Below, piece by piece: positions 54,669 through 63,117 of a DNA stretch of 64,000 bases. The stretch's first letter is position 1. The number at the start of each line of letters is the position of its first letter. Where the stretch lies: contig JAPLFO010000158.1 of the NCBI GenBank assembly GCA_026390635.1, forward strand, positions 1-64,000, given 5' to 3'. Under the pieces are notes generated by a model that was not told the origin of the DNA, searched no databases, and saw only the letters and a list, made by a program, of their open reading frames with translations. The stretch is from Ignavibacteriales bacterium. Its GTDB lineage: Bacteria; Bacteroidota; Ignavibacteria; UBA10030; UBA8401. A program made the translations under genes and the position numbers.

Positions 54669-55433
54669 TCAAATACGTCGCGTCGGACCGAGATCGTCGA
54701 GTTTCTTTTCATTCAGACGCCAGAGTGCTTCACACGGAAAACGATTTTCATAGAGCGCCTTGCCGACAATCACGGAATCGACACCGAAACGCTCCAATTC
54801 CTGGATTTTTCTCAGATCCTCGAACGATGAAACGCCGCCCGAGGCCGTCACGCGCAAACCGGATTTCACCGCAATTTCCTTCGTTGCCTCAAAGTTTGGG
54901 CCGCCCAGCATTCCATCCCGCGAGATGTCTGTGTAGACAATACGGCAGACACCGCGCTCTTTCATATGCATCGCCAGATCGACTGCGCTCACACCGGTAT
55001 CGTTCTTCCAGCCCTTCGTCATCACCACACCGTTCTTTGCGTCGATGCCGATGGCGATCTTGCTCTTTCCAAAAGCAGCAATGGATCGGGAGACAAGTTC
55101 CGGATCGTCAATGGCCGCTGTACCGAGAACCACGCGATACACACCGATTTCGATCAACTGCTTGACCTGCTCAAATGTCCGGATGCCGCCGCCGATCTGG
55201 ATCGGTATATCCACCGTCGTCACTATACGGTGGATGAGTTCGAGGTTTTTCATCGTGCCGCCAAAGGCGCCATCAAGATCTACCACATGCAGGCATTTTG
55301 CGTTTTCACCCCGCCAGAGAATCGCCATCTGAACGGGATCGTTGGAATATATTTTCTCCGTCCCGGGCTCCCCCTGCACGAGTCGCACACATTTGCCGTC
55401 ACGAATATCGATTGCCGGTACCAGAAGAACCAT
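54669..55433 (-). CDS. hisA: Phosphoribosylformimino-AICAR-P isomerase
   Basis: A 254-residue (beta-alpha)8-barrel isomerase of histidine synthesis. It shows catalytic Asp in VPAIDIRDGKCVRLVQG, HVVDLDGAF, IQIGGGIRTFEQV, VLGTAAIDDPEL, the second catalytic Asp in YTDISRDGML, and TASGGVSSFEDL. ATG at 55433 is chosen because it directly precedes VLLVPAIDIR and lies 4 nt after the hisH stop, with GAGGA upstream; the open frame reaches 55454. Upstream hisH and hisB are co-transcribed. Confidence 0.96.
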   Translation of the reverse strand: MVLLVPAIDIRDGKCVRLVQGEPGTEKIYSNDPVQMAILWRGENAKCLHVVDLDGAFGGTMKNLELIHRIVTTVDIPIQIGGGIRTFEQVKQLIEIGVYRVVLGTAAIDDPELVSRSIAAFGKSKIAIGIDAKNGVVMTKGWKNDTGVSAVDLAMHMKERGVCRIVYTDISRDGMLGGPNFEATKEIAVKSGLRVTASGGVSSFEDLRKIQELERFGVDSVIVGKALYENRFPCEALWRLNEKKLDDLGPTRRI

Positions 55434-55437
55434 GATG

Positions 55438-56040
55438 TCAGATCCTCTCTGCAAAGTTCTGCAGCAATTTCAGTCCGGTTGTCTGACTTTTCTCAGGATG
55501 AAATTGCATGCCATAGACATTCTGGTGTTGCACAATGGAGGCAAATTCCAAACCGTACTCCGTGGCCGCCAGGATACAGTCGCCAGCCGGTTTGACGTAA
55601 TAAGAATGCACAAAATACACAAAGCTCCCATCCACGACATCGGCAAGAAGAGGGGATTCCGTGCGCCAGGTAATCTGGTTCCATCCGATGTGGGGCACTT
55701 TCAGGGTCGCCGGAAATTGCAGAACGGATCCGTCGAGAAAACCAAGTCCTTCGTGTTCTCCCAGTTCAAAGCTTTTTGTAAAAAGAAGCTGCATCCCGAG
55801 ACAAATTCCGAGCAACGGCTTTCCTTCTTCAACGTGCGTACGTACGGCCGCTTCCAAGCGCAAGCGGCGGAGGTTTTCCATTGCCGCACCAAACGCTCCG
55901 ACACCCGGCAGCACCAGCTTATCCGCCGTTCGCAGTTCCGACGGATTGTCGGAAATAAACGATGCTGCACCAATCAACTCGAATGCCTTCTGGACGGAAC
56001 GGAGATTGTTCAAATGATAATCGACAATGCCGATCGTCAT
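55438..56040 (-). CDS. hisH: Imidazole glycerol phosphate synthase, glutaminase subunit
   Basis: A 200-residue class I glutamine amidotransferase that supplies ammonia to HisF. The oxyanion region is LVLPGVGAFGAAM, the nucleophile Cys is in LLGICLGMQLLF, and the His/Glu pair is in MQFHPEKSQ. It overlaps hisB by 4 nt. Because its partner hisF is broken as sequenced, HisH would have no cyclase unless another hisF exists or the lesion is an artefact. Confidence 0.96.
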   Translation of the reverse strand: MTIGIVDYHLNNLRSVQKAFELIGAASFISDNPSELRTADKLVLPGVGAFGAAMENLRRLRLEAAVRTHVEEGKPLLGICLGMQLLFTKSFELGEHEGLGFLDGSVLQFPATLKVPHIGWNQITWRTESPLLADVVDGSFVYFVHSYYVKPAGDCILAATEYGLEFASIVQHQNVYGMQFHPEKSQTTGLKLLQNFAERI

Positions 56041-56621
56041 AGAACTCCCTTTGTGGATGGGATGCCCTTTGCGCGTGGGTCACGTTCCGCCGCTTGGCGG
56101 AGCGATCTGCCCAACGCTTTGAACATGGCTTCGATTTTGTGATGCGTATTTGTGCCATGCAGCACTTCGACGTGGATATTCGCCTTGAGGTTGTCTGCAA
56201 AGGATTGGAAGAAGTGCCCGATCATCTCTGTGGAGAGATCGCCGACTTTCTTGCGCGCAAATTCCGCGTCGAAGTACAGTGCCGCGCGCCCGCTGAGATC
56301 GACAACGCAGCGTGCGAGCGATTCGTCCATCGGCACGTAGGCGTGCCCATACCGTGCAATCCCGTCCTTTGTTCCGAGCGCTTTGTCGAACGCCTTCGCC
56401 AGCACGATCGCCACATCTTCCGTCGTATGATGATCATCCACGAGCAAATCGCCTTTGCACTGTACACGAATATCGAACAACCCATGCTTGGCAAGAAGCT
56501 CAATCATGTGGTCGAGAAATCCGATTCCGGTCGAAACGGTTGCGATACCGGACCCATCGATGTGGACGGTGACTGTGATATCGGTTTCTTTGGTTTTGCG
56601 GGAGAGGGTCGCTTTGCGCAT
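56037..56621 (-). CDS. hisB: Imidazoleglycerol-phosphate dehydratase
   Basis: A 194-residue monofunctional HisB. It shows GIGFLDHMIELLAKHGLFDI, VDDHHTTEDVAIVLA, DESLARCVVDLSGR, and the C-terminal HFFQSFADNLKANIHVEVLHGTNTHHKIEAMFKALG with the metal histidines. ATG at 56621 has AAGGA 7 nt upstream and begins MRKATLSR as in the family; the open frame extends to 56693 through a hairpin. No phosphatase domain is fused. It is the first gene of the hisBHAFI run. Confidence 0.96.
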   Translation of the reverse strand: MRKATLSRKTKETDITVTVHIDGSGIATVSTGIGFLDHMIELLAKHGLFDIRVQCKGDLLVDDHHTTEDVAIVLAKAFDKALGTKDGIARYGHAYVPMDESLARCVVDLSGRAALYFDAEFARKKVGDLSTEMIGHFFQSFADNLKANIHVEVLHGTNTHHKIEAMFKALGRSLRQAAERDPRAKGIPSTKGVL

Positions 56622-56636
56622 GTCGTATCCTTCCAA

Positions 56637-56670
56637 GAAAAAATCAGGGACGTCCTGCGGACCGTCCCTG
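56637..56670 (-). terminator. Terminator-like hairpin in the hisB leader (candidate attenuator)
   Basis: On the minus strand CAGGGACGGTCC (from 56670), a GCA loop and GGACGTCCCTG form a stem of about 12 pairs with one bulge. A TTTTTT follows at 56643-56638. It ends about 16 nt before the hisB start, just upstream of the AAGGA ribosome site. A histidine-rich leader peptide is not visible. Confidence 0.72.
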
Positions 56671-56683
56671 TATTTGCTCTTTC

Positions 56684-56713
56684 TAATAAGCACAAAAACG
56701 AGCTGAATTTCAA
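56684..56713 (-). promoter_or_regulatory. Possible promoter of the his operon
   Basis: On the minus strand TTGAAA (56708-56713) is followed after 17-18 nt by CTTATT/TTATTA (56684-56690). A start near 56678 would place the terminator-like hairpin only about 8 nt into the transcript. Confidence 0.45.
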
Positions 56714-56723
56714 GATGAAGCAG

Positions 56724-56754
56724 AAACGCCGATGGCAGTCTATCGCCATCGGCG
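56724..56754 (-). terminator. Terminator hairpin after nrdJ
   Basis: On the minus strand CGCCGATGGC (56754-56745), an 8-nt loop and GCCATCGGCG (56736-56727) form a perfect 10-bp stem. TTTCTGCTT follows. It sits 24 nt past the nrdJ stop. Confidence 0.7.
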
Positions 56755-56777
56755 CTATGAATTTGTCGGCAGTGGCG

Positions 56778-59516
56778 TCAGGAACAGCCGCTGGTGGATC
56801 CGCACTGCAGGCATTTGTAGCAACTGCCCGACCGGATCATAATGCTGCCGCATTCATGACACGGAGGAGCGTCGGCCTGAGTCTGGAAAATCACCTTTTC
56901 ATTCGACTCGATGGAGGATGCACGCTTCATACTCGCCGCATCCGACGCACGTTCCAACGGTGCGGTTTCCGCGACGACCACCGAACCTGGTTGCTCATCT
57001 TTCTCGAGAAACTTCATACCGAGCCAGCGGAAGATGTAGTCGCAGATGGATTTGGCAATGGGAATTTTTTCGTTGTTCGTAAATCCCGATGGTTCAAATC
57101 GCATGTGTGAGAATTTGTCCGTGAGAACCTTCAGCGGCACACCGTATTGCAGCGCCAATGAGACTGCGGTAGCGAAGGCATCCATCATGCCGGAGATTGT
57201 CGAACCTTCCTTGGACATCACAATAAATACTTCGCCGGGCATACCGTCTTCATACATGCCGACTGTTATATATCCCTCATGACCCGCGATACTGAATTTG
57301 TGGGTCACAGAACGGCGTTCATTCGGCAAGCGACGCCGCGCAGGACGCGCCGCAGGCGCTTTCTCTTTTGCCGCATCCAGAGAAGTACTGAGCGGCTGTG
57401 TTCTCTTGCAGCCGTCGCGATAGACCGCCACGGCTTTCAGTCCGAGCTTCCATGCTTCGATATACGCCTGCATGATTTCGTCCGGCGTGACGTCATTCGG
57501 CATATTGACCGTTTTTGAGATGGCGCCGGAGAGGAACGGCTGTGCCGCAGCCATCATCCTGATGTGCCCCATATATTGAATCGAACGAGTGCCTTTGGCG
57601 GGTTTGAATGCACAATCGAAAACGTCCAGATGATCCTCGCTGAGATATGGAGCTCCTTCGATAGTATCGTTTTTTTCGATGTACTTCACGACGTGCTCCA
57701 CCTGTTCGCTGTCGTATCCCAATTTGCTGAGCGCTTCCGGAACGGTCTGGTTGACGATCTTCATCATGCCGCCGCCCACCAATTTCTTGTATTTGACCAA
57801 TGCAATATCCGGTTCGATGCCCGTTGTATCGCAGTCCATCATAAATCCGATGGTTCCTGTCGGCGCCAACACAGTCGTCTGACCGTTGCGATAGCCAAAC
57901 TCTTTGCCGAGCGCGATCGCCTCTTTCCATACTGCACGCGATACGGTGATCATATCATACGGCACAAACGCATCAGCAATTTTTTCCGCATGCAAACCAT
58001 GCTTCTGCATTACCGAGAGCATGGGCTCTCTGTTCACAGCGTATCCATGGAAGGGTCCTTTCTCCCTTGCGATTAGTGCAGATTGGATATAGGATTGGCC
58101 GCACATCAACGACGTCAGCGCTGCTGCGTATTCGCGCCCGGCATCGCTATCGTACGCCAGGCCGCGTGCCATCAGCAATGCACCGAGATTCGCATATCCC
58201 AAACCCAAGGGGCGGAACTCATGGCTATTCTTCTCTATGGAGGGCGTAGGATAGCTGGCGTTGTCGACAAATATGTCCTGTGCGGTGATGGTGATCGAAA
58301 CCGCATGACAGAATGCTGCGATGTCGAATTCGCCGTTTTCTTTTCTGTACTTCATCAAATTCAGCGATGCAAGGTTGCAGGCCGAATCGTCCAGATACAT
58401 GTACTCACTGCAGGGATTCGATGCGTTGATGCGCGATGTTCCCGACGACGTGTGCCAGTTGTTGATGGTCGTATCGTACTGCATGCCGGGATCGCCGCAC
58501 AGCCACGCAGCTTCCGAAATCTGCCGCATCAGATCGCGCGCGCGGAATGTGTCCATCGAACGGCCGCCCTTGACTGCATGCGTGTTCCACTCTTTGTCCT
58601 CGAGCACCGCACGCATAAACTCATCCGTCACACGCACAGAATGATTTGCATTCTGATAGGAAATCGAATCGTACGCACCGCCCGGAACGTTGAAACCGCC
58701 GTCATAACCGGAATCGATCAGTGCCCATGCTTTCTTTTCTTCTTCCGCTTTGCAGTTGATAAACTCTTTAACATCCGGATGATCGACATTCAGAATGACC
58801 ATCTTTGCTGCACGCCGCGTTTTGCCGCCCGACTTGATTACGCCGGCAAATGCATCGAATCCGCGCATGAATGACACCGGACCGGAAGCGGTCCCACCGC
58901 CGGAAAGATTTTCGCGCGAGGAACGAAGCGTGGAAAGGTTCGAACCCGTACCCGATCCGAACTTAAAGAGGCGACCTTCGGTCTTTGCCAGATCAAGAAT
59001 CGATTCCATCGTATCCTGCACCGAATTGATGAAGCAGGCGGAGCATTGCGGGCGCTCTTCAATACCGACGTTGAACCAGACCGGACTATTGAACGACATA
59101 TATTGATTGACGAGAAGGAAACAGAGTTCGTGATAGAAAATGACGGCATCTTCCTCCGTCGCAAAATACTCCTGAGCACGACCCCACGCTGTGGTGGTTT
59201 TTGCAACACGGTCAACCAGCTGCCGCACACTGTGTTCCCGATCGGAACCGCCGAGGGTACCATGGAAATACTTTGATACAACCACGTTCGTGGCAGTCAT
59301 CGACCATGATTTCGGGATCTCGACATTCTTCTGTTCGAAGATCTTTTCTCCCTTTTCGTTGGAAATTACGGCAGTTCGCTGCTCCCATTCAATCTCGTCG
59401 AACGGATGCACTCCATGCTTCGTAAAATAACGCCGGATTGTCAATCCACGAACGGCCGCATTTGCCAAACGTACCCCTCCACGCTTGCCAGCAACAGCCG
59501 TATCATTTTCTTTCAT
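56778..59516 (-). CDS. nrdJ: Vitamin B12-dependent (class II) ribonucleotide reductase
   Basis: A 912-residue adenosylcobalamin-dependent ribonucleotide reductase that makes deoxyribonucleotides with or without oxygen. The active-site Asn-x-Cys-x-Glu is in NPCSEYMYLDDSACNLASLNL. FGSGTGSNLSTLRSSRE and APTGTIGFMMDCDTTGIEPD are typical class II segments. The C-terminal TSCPD-type region (about 740-840) is followed by a four-cysteine tail (CHECGS ... CLQCGS) that re-reduces the active site. GAGGGAGC precedes the ATG. It is a single-gene unit with its own promoter and terminator. I see no cobalamin riboswitch in the leader. Confidence 0.96.
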   Translation of the reverse strand: MKENDTAVAGKRGGVRLANAAVRGLTIRRYFTKHGVHPFDEIEWEQRTAVISNEKGEKIFEQKNVEIPKSWSMTATNVVVSKYFHGTLGGSDREHSVRQLVDRVAKTTTAWGRAQEYFATEEDAVIFYHELCFLLVNQYMSFNSPVWFNVGIEERPQCSACFINSVQDTMESILDLAKTEGRLFKFGSGTGSNLSTLRSSRENLSGGGTASGPVSFMRGFDAFAGVIKSGGKTRRAAKMVILNVDHPDVKEFINCKAEEEKKAWALIDSGYDGGFNVPGGAYDSISYQNANHSVRVTDEFMRAVLEDKEWNTHAVKGGRSMDTFRARDLMRQISEAAWLCGDPGMQYDTTINNWHTSSGTSRINASNPCSEYMYLDDSACNLASLNLMKYRKENGEFDIAAFCHAVSITITAQDIFVDNASYPTPSIEKNSHEFRPLGLGYANLGALLMARGLAYDSDAGREYAAALTSLMCGQSYIQSALIAREKGPFHGYAVNREPMLSVMQKHGLHAEKIADAFVPYDMITVSRAVWKEAIALGKEFGYRNGQTTVLAPTGTIGFMMDCDTTGIEPDIALVKYKKLVGGGMMKIVNQTVPEALSKLGYDSEQVEHVVKYIEKNDTIEGAPYLSEDHLDVFDCAFKPAKGTRSIQYMGHIRMMAAAQPFLSGAISKTVNMPNDVTPDEIMQAYIEAWKLGLKAVAVYRDGCKRTQPLSTSLDAAKEKAPAARPARRRLPNERRSVTHKFSIAGHEGYITVGMYEDGMPGEVFIVMSKEGSTISGMMDAFATAVSLALQYGVPLKVLTDKFSHMRFEPSGFTNNEKIPIAKSICDYIFRWLGMKFLEKDEQPGSVVVAETAPLERASDAASMKRASSIESNEKVIFQTQADAPPCHECGSIMIRSGSCYKCLQCGSTSGCS

Positions 59517-59584
59517 TTATTGCTCCCTCTGATAAATTCAGGCTCTATTTTTTGACCGGGTGTGAATCAAGGTAACTGGTTGTG

Positions 59585-59613
59585 AATATAGCCGCTTAGC
59601 AAAAGCAAGTCAA
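59585..59613 (-). promoter_or_regulatory. Sigma-70-like promoter of nrdJ
   Basis: On the minus strand TTGACT (59608-59613), 17 nt, then TATATT (59585-59590). The start near 59578 leaves a 62-nt leader. Between this promoter and the nuo promoter (59614-59838) I see no gene or repeat. Confidence 0.72.
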
Positions 59614-59838
59614 GTAATTAGTGAGGAAAATATTTTTGTCTATTATGAAATTTAGCTTGACACTCCCTTGTCCGTCCCGGCCATGAGTTGACGTGTGCCA
59701 CATAGTGCCGTTATGAGAAATGGAATAACGGCGACTATTCGTGAATTCGTCAGTCACCTTCTTAACGCAAAAAATGTCATACAGCTCTATTCGCAATTTT
59801 TTAGTCAAATGGTGTTGGGGTCGGCAAAAATGCCCGCG

Positions 59839-59867
59839 TTGACTTTCCCTCGTTTTTTTGATATTTT
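59839..59867 (+). promoter_or_regulatory. Sigma-70-like promoter of the nuo operon
   Basis: TTGACT (59839-59844), 17 nt, then TATTTT (59862-59867). The start near 59874 gives a leader of about 110 nt before nuoA, in which I see no recognised element. Confidence 0.6.
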
Positions 59868-59984
59868 TGTGTTCAAGCAATTGAAAATGGAAATTCGCGC
59901 GATGTCAGAAGAACTCTGTATCGAAGTGATTTCTTTTTCGTCGCACACTCGCAAACGAAGACAGAGCCCATCGCCGTGGAATAC

Positions 59985-60338
59985 ATGGCTTCTTACATCC
60001 CGATCTTTCTCATGCTTGCGGCCGCAGCTGGCCTCGGCATTATTCTTCTCACCCTCCATCAGGTTCTTGGTCCGAAACATCCAACAGAGGAAAAGCTATC
60101 CACGTATGAAAGCGGCATGTCTCCCATTCGCACGGCCCGCGAACGGTTCTCCGTCAAGTATTACATGGTCGCCGTGCTCTTCATCCTGTTCGACATCGAA
60201 GTAGTCTTTCTCTATCCCTGGGCAGTGAACTTTCGGGCTCTCGGCGTGTTTGGATATGTGGAGATGATGATATTCATCGTCATCCTGCTCGTCGGCTATT
60301 ACTACATCCTCAGAAAGGGAGCTTTGAAATGGGACTAG
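59985..60338 (+). CDS. nuoA: NADH-quinone oxidoreductase subunit A
   Basis: A 117-residue membrane subunit of complex I with three helices (about 6-28, 60-82 and 88-108). The conserved loop [44 protein letters not shown] is present. ATG at 59985 is preferred over GTG at 59976 because TGGA lies 6 nt before it. It overlaps nuoB by 10 nt and opens the nuoABCDEF run. Confidence 0.96.
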   Translation: MASYIPIFLMLAAAAGLGIILLTLHQVLGPKHPTEEKLSTYESGMSPIRTARERFSVKYYMVAVLFILFDIEVVFLYPWAVNFRALGVFGYVEMMIFIVILLVGYYYILRKGALKWD

Positions 60339-60850
60339 AGCATGCACTGGGAGACAGTATCATCACCACGCAGCTCGACGCGGCAATCAATTGGTGCCGC
60401 AAACATTCGCTGTGGCCGATGCCGATGGGTATCTCCTGCTGTGCGATTGAAATGATGGCGATGGCGGGTCCGCGATTTGATGTCGCCCGGTTCGGCTCCG
60501 AGGTGATGCGTTTCTCGCCGCGGCAATGCGATCTGATGATTGTCGCCGGCACGACCACCTACAAGATGGCGCATGTGGTCAGAAAAATCTATGACCAGAT
60601 GCCGGACCCGAAATGGGTCATTGCCATGGGTGTGTGTACTTCCACCGGCGGCATGTACCGTACCTACAACGTGGTTCAGGGCATCGATCAGTTTCTGCCG
60701 GTGGATGTGTATGTTTCCGGATGTCCACCCCGCCCCGATAACCTGATCCATGCGTTGATGATGGTTCAGGACAAAGTCCAGCGCGGCGAAAGCAAGGGAT
60801 CGCCCATGACCGTAGCCGATGAACGGCTTCTGCTCCAAACCAATGGTTGA
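60329..60850 (+). CDS. nuoB: NADH-quinone oxidoreductase subunit B
   Basis: A 173-residue peripheral subunit that carries iron-sulfur cluster N2, which passes electrons to quinone. The four ligands are in [11 protein letters not shown] (two adjacent Cys), MGVCTSTGG and [17 protein letters not shown] and [11 protein letters not shown] are also diagnostic. It overlaps nuoA by 10 nt. Confidence 0.97.
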   Translation: MGLEHALGDSIITTQLDAAINWCRKHSLWPMPMGISCCAIEMMAMAGPRFDVARFGSEVMRFSPRQCDLMIVAGTTTYKMAHVVRKIYDQMPDPKWVIAMGVCTSTGGMYRTYNVVQGIDQFLPVDVYVSGCPPRPDNLIHALMMVQDKVQRGESKGSPMTVADERLLLQTNG

Positions 60851-61334
60851 CATGATCACTATTACAATAGAGAGGCTGAAAGCCGCCTTCCCCGATGCGA
60901 TAGAGTCCGTGCAAGAATTCAGGGGAGAAACCACTATCCGGATCAAGCCCGGCGCCATCGTCGATGTCTGCACATTCCTTAAAAATGAACCGGACTGCCC
61001 CTTCGACTATCTGGTCGATGTCTGTGGAGCAGATAATTATACGCCGGAGAACCGCTTCGACGTTATCTATAATATATATTCTCTCAAGACCAAGATCCGG
61101 CTCCGCCTCAAAACATCGGCCGGGGAACACGATCCTCACGTCCCCAGTGTCACGGCCATTTGGCCCGGCGCCGATTGGCCTGAGCGCGAGACCTTTGACA
61201 TGTTCGGAATCGTCTTCGATGGACATCCGGATCTTCGCAGAATCTACATGCCTGAAGAATACTCACACTATCCTCTGCGGAAAGACTTCCCGTTGATGGG
61301 TGTCCCTGATTCTATTCCGTTGCCACGCAAATGA
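60843..61334 (+). CDS. nuoC: NADH-quinone oxidoreductase subunit C
   Basis: A 163-residue hydrophilic subunit (30-kDa type) of complex I, not fused to NuoD. It shows [51 protein letters not shown]-like text and [20 protein letters not shown]. The start is ATG at 60843 (8-nt overlap with nuoB) or ATG at 60852; neither has a strong ribosome site. Confidence 0.95.
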   Translation: MVDMITITIERLKAAFPDAIESVQEFRGETTIRIKPGAIVDVCTFLKNEPDCPFDYLVDVCGADNYTPENRFDVIYNIYSLKTKIRLRLKTSAGEHDPHVPSVTAIWPGADWPERETFDMFGIVFDGHPDLRRIYMPEEYSHYPLRKDFPLMGVPDSIPLPRK

Positions 61335-61359
61335 CCGTCTCTATCCGATTGTGCTGCAC

Positions 61360-62607
61360 ATGACCACTACCGATACCAAGCGATCAAAAATACTCGCCGC
61401 TCTCGAGAACAAAGACACCAGCGTGCAGTTTACCGATCCACTTGAGAACGAGATGATTCTCAATATGGGTCCGCAACATCCGGCAACACACGGCGTACTT
61501 CGCCTGCTGATCCGGTTGGACGGAGAAACCGTGGTCGCAGCGCTGCCCGATGTCGGCTATCTCCACCGCGGGTATGAAAAGCTGGCAGAGAATTGTTCCT
61601 ATCACGAGTTCATACCGCACACGGATCGCCTGGACTACATCTCGCCGCTCCTGAATAATACCGCTTATGTGTTGGCGGTGGAAAAACTGCTCGGTATCGA
61701 AGCGCCCCGGCGCACGCAATTCATCCGGGTCATCATTTCAGAACTTGCGCGCATTTCGTCGCATCTGCTTGCCGTCGGCTCGCTCGGCATTGATATCGGC
61801 GCCCTGACTGTCTTCATGTATACCTTCCGCGATCGTGAAAAACTCTACGATATTTTCGAACATCTGACGGGAGCGCGATTTACCACGAGCTACACACGCA
61901 TCGGCGGGCTCGCACAGGACCTGACCGACGAGGTCATCGGTGAAATCCGTGCCTTCCTTGCGCAGTTCCCGCATTCGTTGATGCAGAGCGAGAAACTGCT
62001 CAATCGTAACCGTATATTCGTTGAGCGAAATGACGGTATCGGCGTGATTACCCGCGAGCAGGCCATTGCCATGGGCATGTCCGGACCAAACCTTCGCGGC
62101 ACCGGCGTTGAACACGATCTTCGCCGCGCCAATCCATACCTCGTCTACAACGAATTGGATTTCGACATCCCCGTGTTCGACGGCGGCGATTGCCTTGCGC
62201 GCTATTACGTACGCTTGAACGAAATGAAGCAGAGCGTGCGTATCATTGAACAGGCGCTGGACAAACTGCCGGCCGGTCCGATTCATGCATTTGAGCCCAA
62301 GAAAGTTCTTCCCCGCAAGCAACGCGTCTATACGAGAATGGAAGAATTGATACACGATTTCATGCTCGTCAATTTTGGGACGGAGCCGCCGGTGGGCGAG
62401 GTCTATCATGCCGTCGAAGGATCCAAAGGTGAACTGGGATTTTACATCCAAAGCCGCGGACAGGGATCACCCTGGAGACTGAAAATTCATTCGCCGTCAT
62501 TTATGAATTTGCAGTCGCTGCCCATCCTGTTGAAGGGCGGAATGATTTCGGACATCGTTGCCATCATCGGCAGCGTCGATCCTGTGATGGGTGAAGCAGA
62601 CAAATAA
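61360..62607 (+). CDS. nuoD: NADH-quinone oxidoreductase subunit D
   Basis: A 415-residue 49-kDa-type subunit that forms the quinone pocket with NuoB. It shows NMGPQHPATHGVLRLLIRLDGE, the GYLHRGYEKL and DRLDYISPLLNN segments, RTQFIRVIISELARISSHLL, and the C-terminal SPWRLKIHSPSFMNLQSLP ... IVAIIGSVDPVMGEADK. ATG at 61360 lies 25 nt after nuoC; the open frame begins at 61300 but overlaps nuoC. The length is normal. Confidence 0.96.
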   Translation: MTTTDTKRSKILAALENKDTSVQFTDPLENEMILNMGPQHPATHGVLRLLIRLDGETVVAALPDVGYLHRGYEKLAENCSYHEFIPHTDRLDYISPLLNNTAYVLAVEKLLGIEAPRRTQFIRVIISELARISSHLLAVGSLGIDIGALTVFMYTFRDREKLYDIFEHLTGARFTTSYTRIGGLAQDLTDEVIGEIRAFLAQFPHSLMQSEKLLNRNRIFVERNDGIGVITREQAIAMGMSGPNLRGTGVEHDLRRANPYLVYNELDFDIPVFDGGDCLARYYVRLNEMKQSVRIIEQALDKLPAGPIHAFEPKKVLPRKQRVYTRMEELIHDFMLVNFGTEPPVGEVYHAVEGSKGELGFYIQSRGQGSPWRLKIHSPSFMNLQSLPILLKGGMISDIVAIIGSVDPVMGEADK

Positions 62608-62652
62608 ATTTCTGCCGGTTCCGGCCGGCAGCCTCAATGGGAAAGCATTTGC

Positions 62653-63117
62653 ATGCTGAATGAAGAAAATCTGAAAAAAATTGAAGAGATAGGGAAGAGA
62701 TATCCGGAAGCGAAGGCGGCGCTCCTGCCGGCACTCTGGATTGCACAGGAACAGGACGGCTGGATCTCCGAGGAGACGATGAAACAGATCGGCGATCTTC
62801 TCGGGCTTCCCTACGGCCATGTGCTGGGTGTCGTTACCTTCTATACAATGTTCAACTCGAAGCCGCTCGGCACGTACCACATCGAAGTGTGCACCAACGC
62901 GTCTTGCCAGCTCCGCGGATCCGACAAAATTCTTCGAAAGGTGGAACACGTCTGCAGCGCCGGCGCGGGACACACATCTCCCGACGGCAAGTGGACAGTC
63001 AATGAAGTTGAGTGTATGGGCGCATGCGGCGGCGCGCCGATGATCGCCATCGGTGAAGAGTACTATGAAAACCTCACTCCCGACAAAGTTGAAGAAATTC
63101 TCCGGAAGCTCCCATGA
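62653..63117 (+). CDS. nuoE: NADH-quinone oxidoreductase subunit E
   Basis: A 154-residue 24-kDa-type subunit with a thioredoxin-like [2Fe-2S] domain. The cluster ligands are in EVCTNASCQLRG and VECMGACGGAP. The N-terminal helical region contains ALLPALWIAQEQDGWIS. It starts 45 nt after nuoD and overlaps nuoF by 4 nt. Confidence 0.96.
   Translation: MLNEENLKKIEEIGKRYPEAKAALLPALWIAQEQDGWISEETMKQIGDLLGLPYGHVLGVVTFYTMFNSKPLGTYHIEVCTNASCQLRGSDKILRKVEHVCSAGAGHTSPDGKWTVNEVECMGACGGAPMIAIGEEYYENLTPDKVEEILRKLP

Noticed and set aside
56094-57110. A 338-codon plus-strand frame across hisB and the nrdJ end
   Set aside because: It crosses two real genes and two hairpins on the opposite strand and has no plausible protein features.
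59517-59984. Cobalamin riboswitch in the nrdJ leader
   Set aside because: The 62-nt leader between the predicted start and the ATG is too short, and no B12-box-like sequence was seen.
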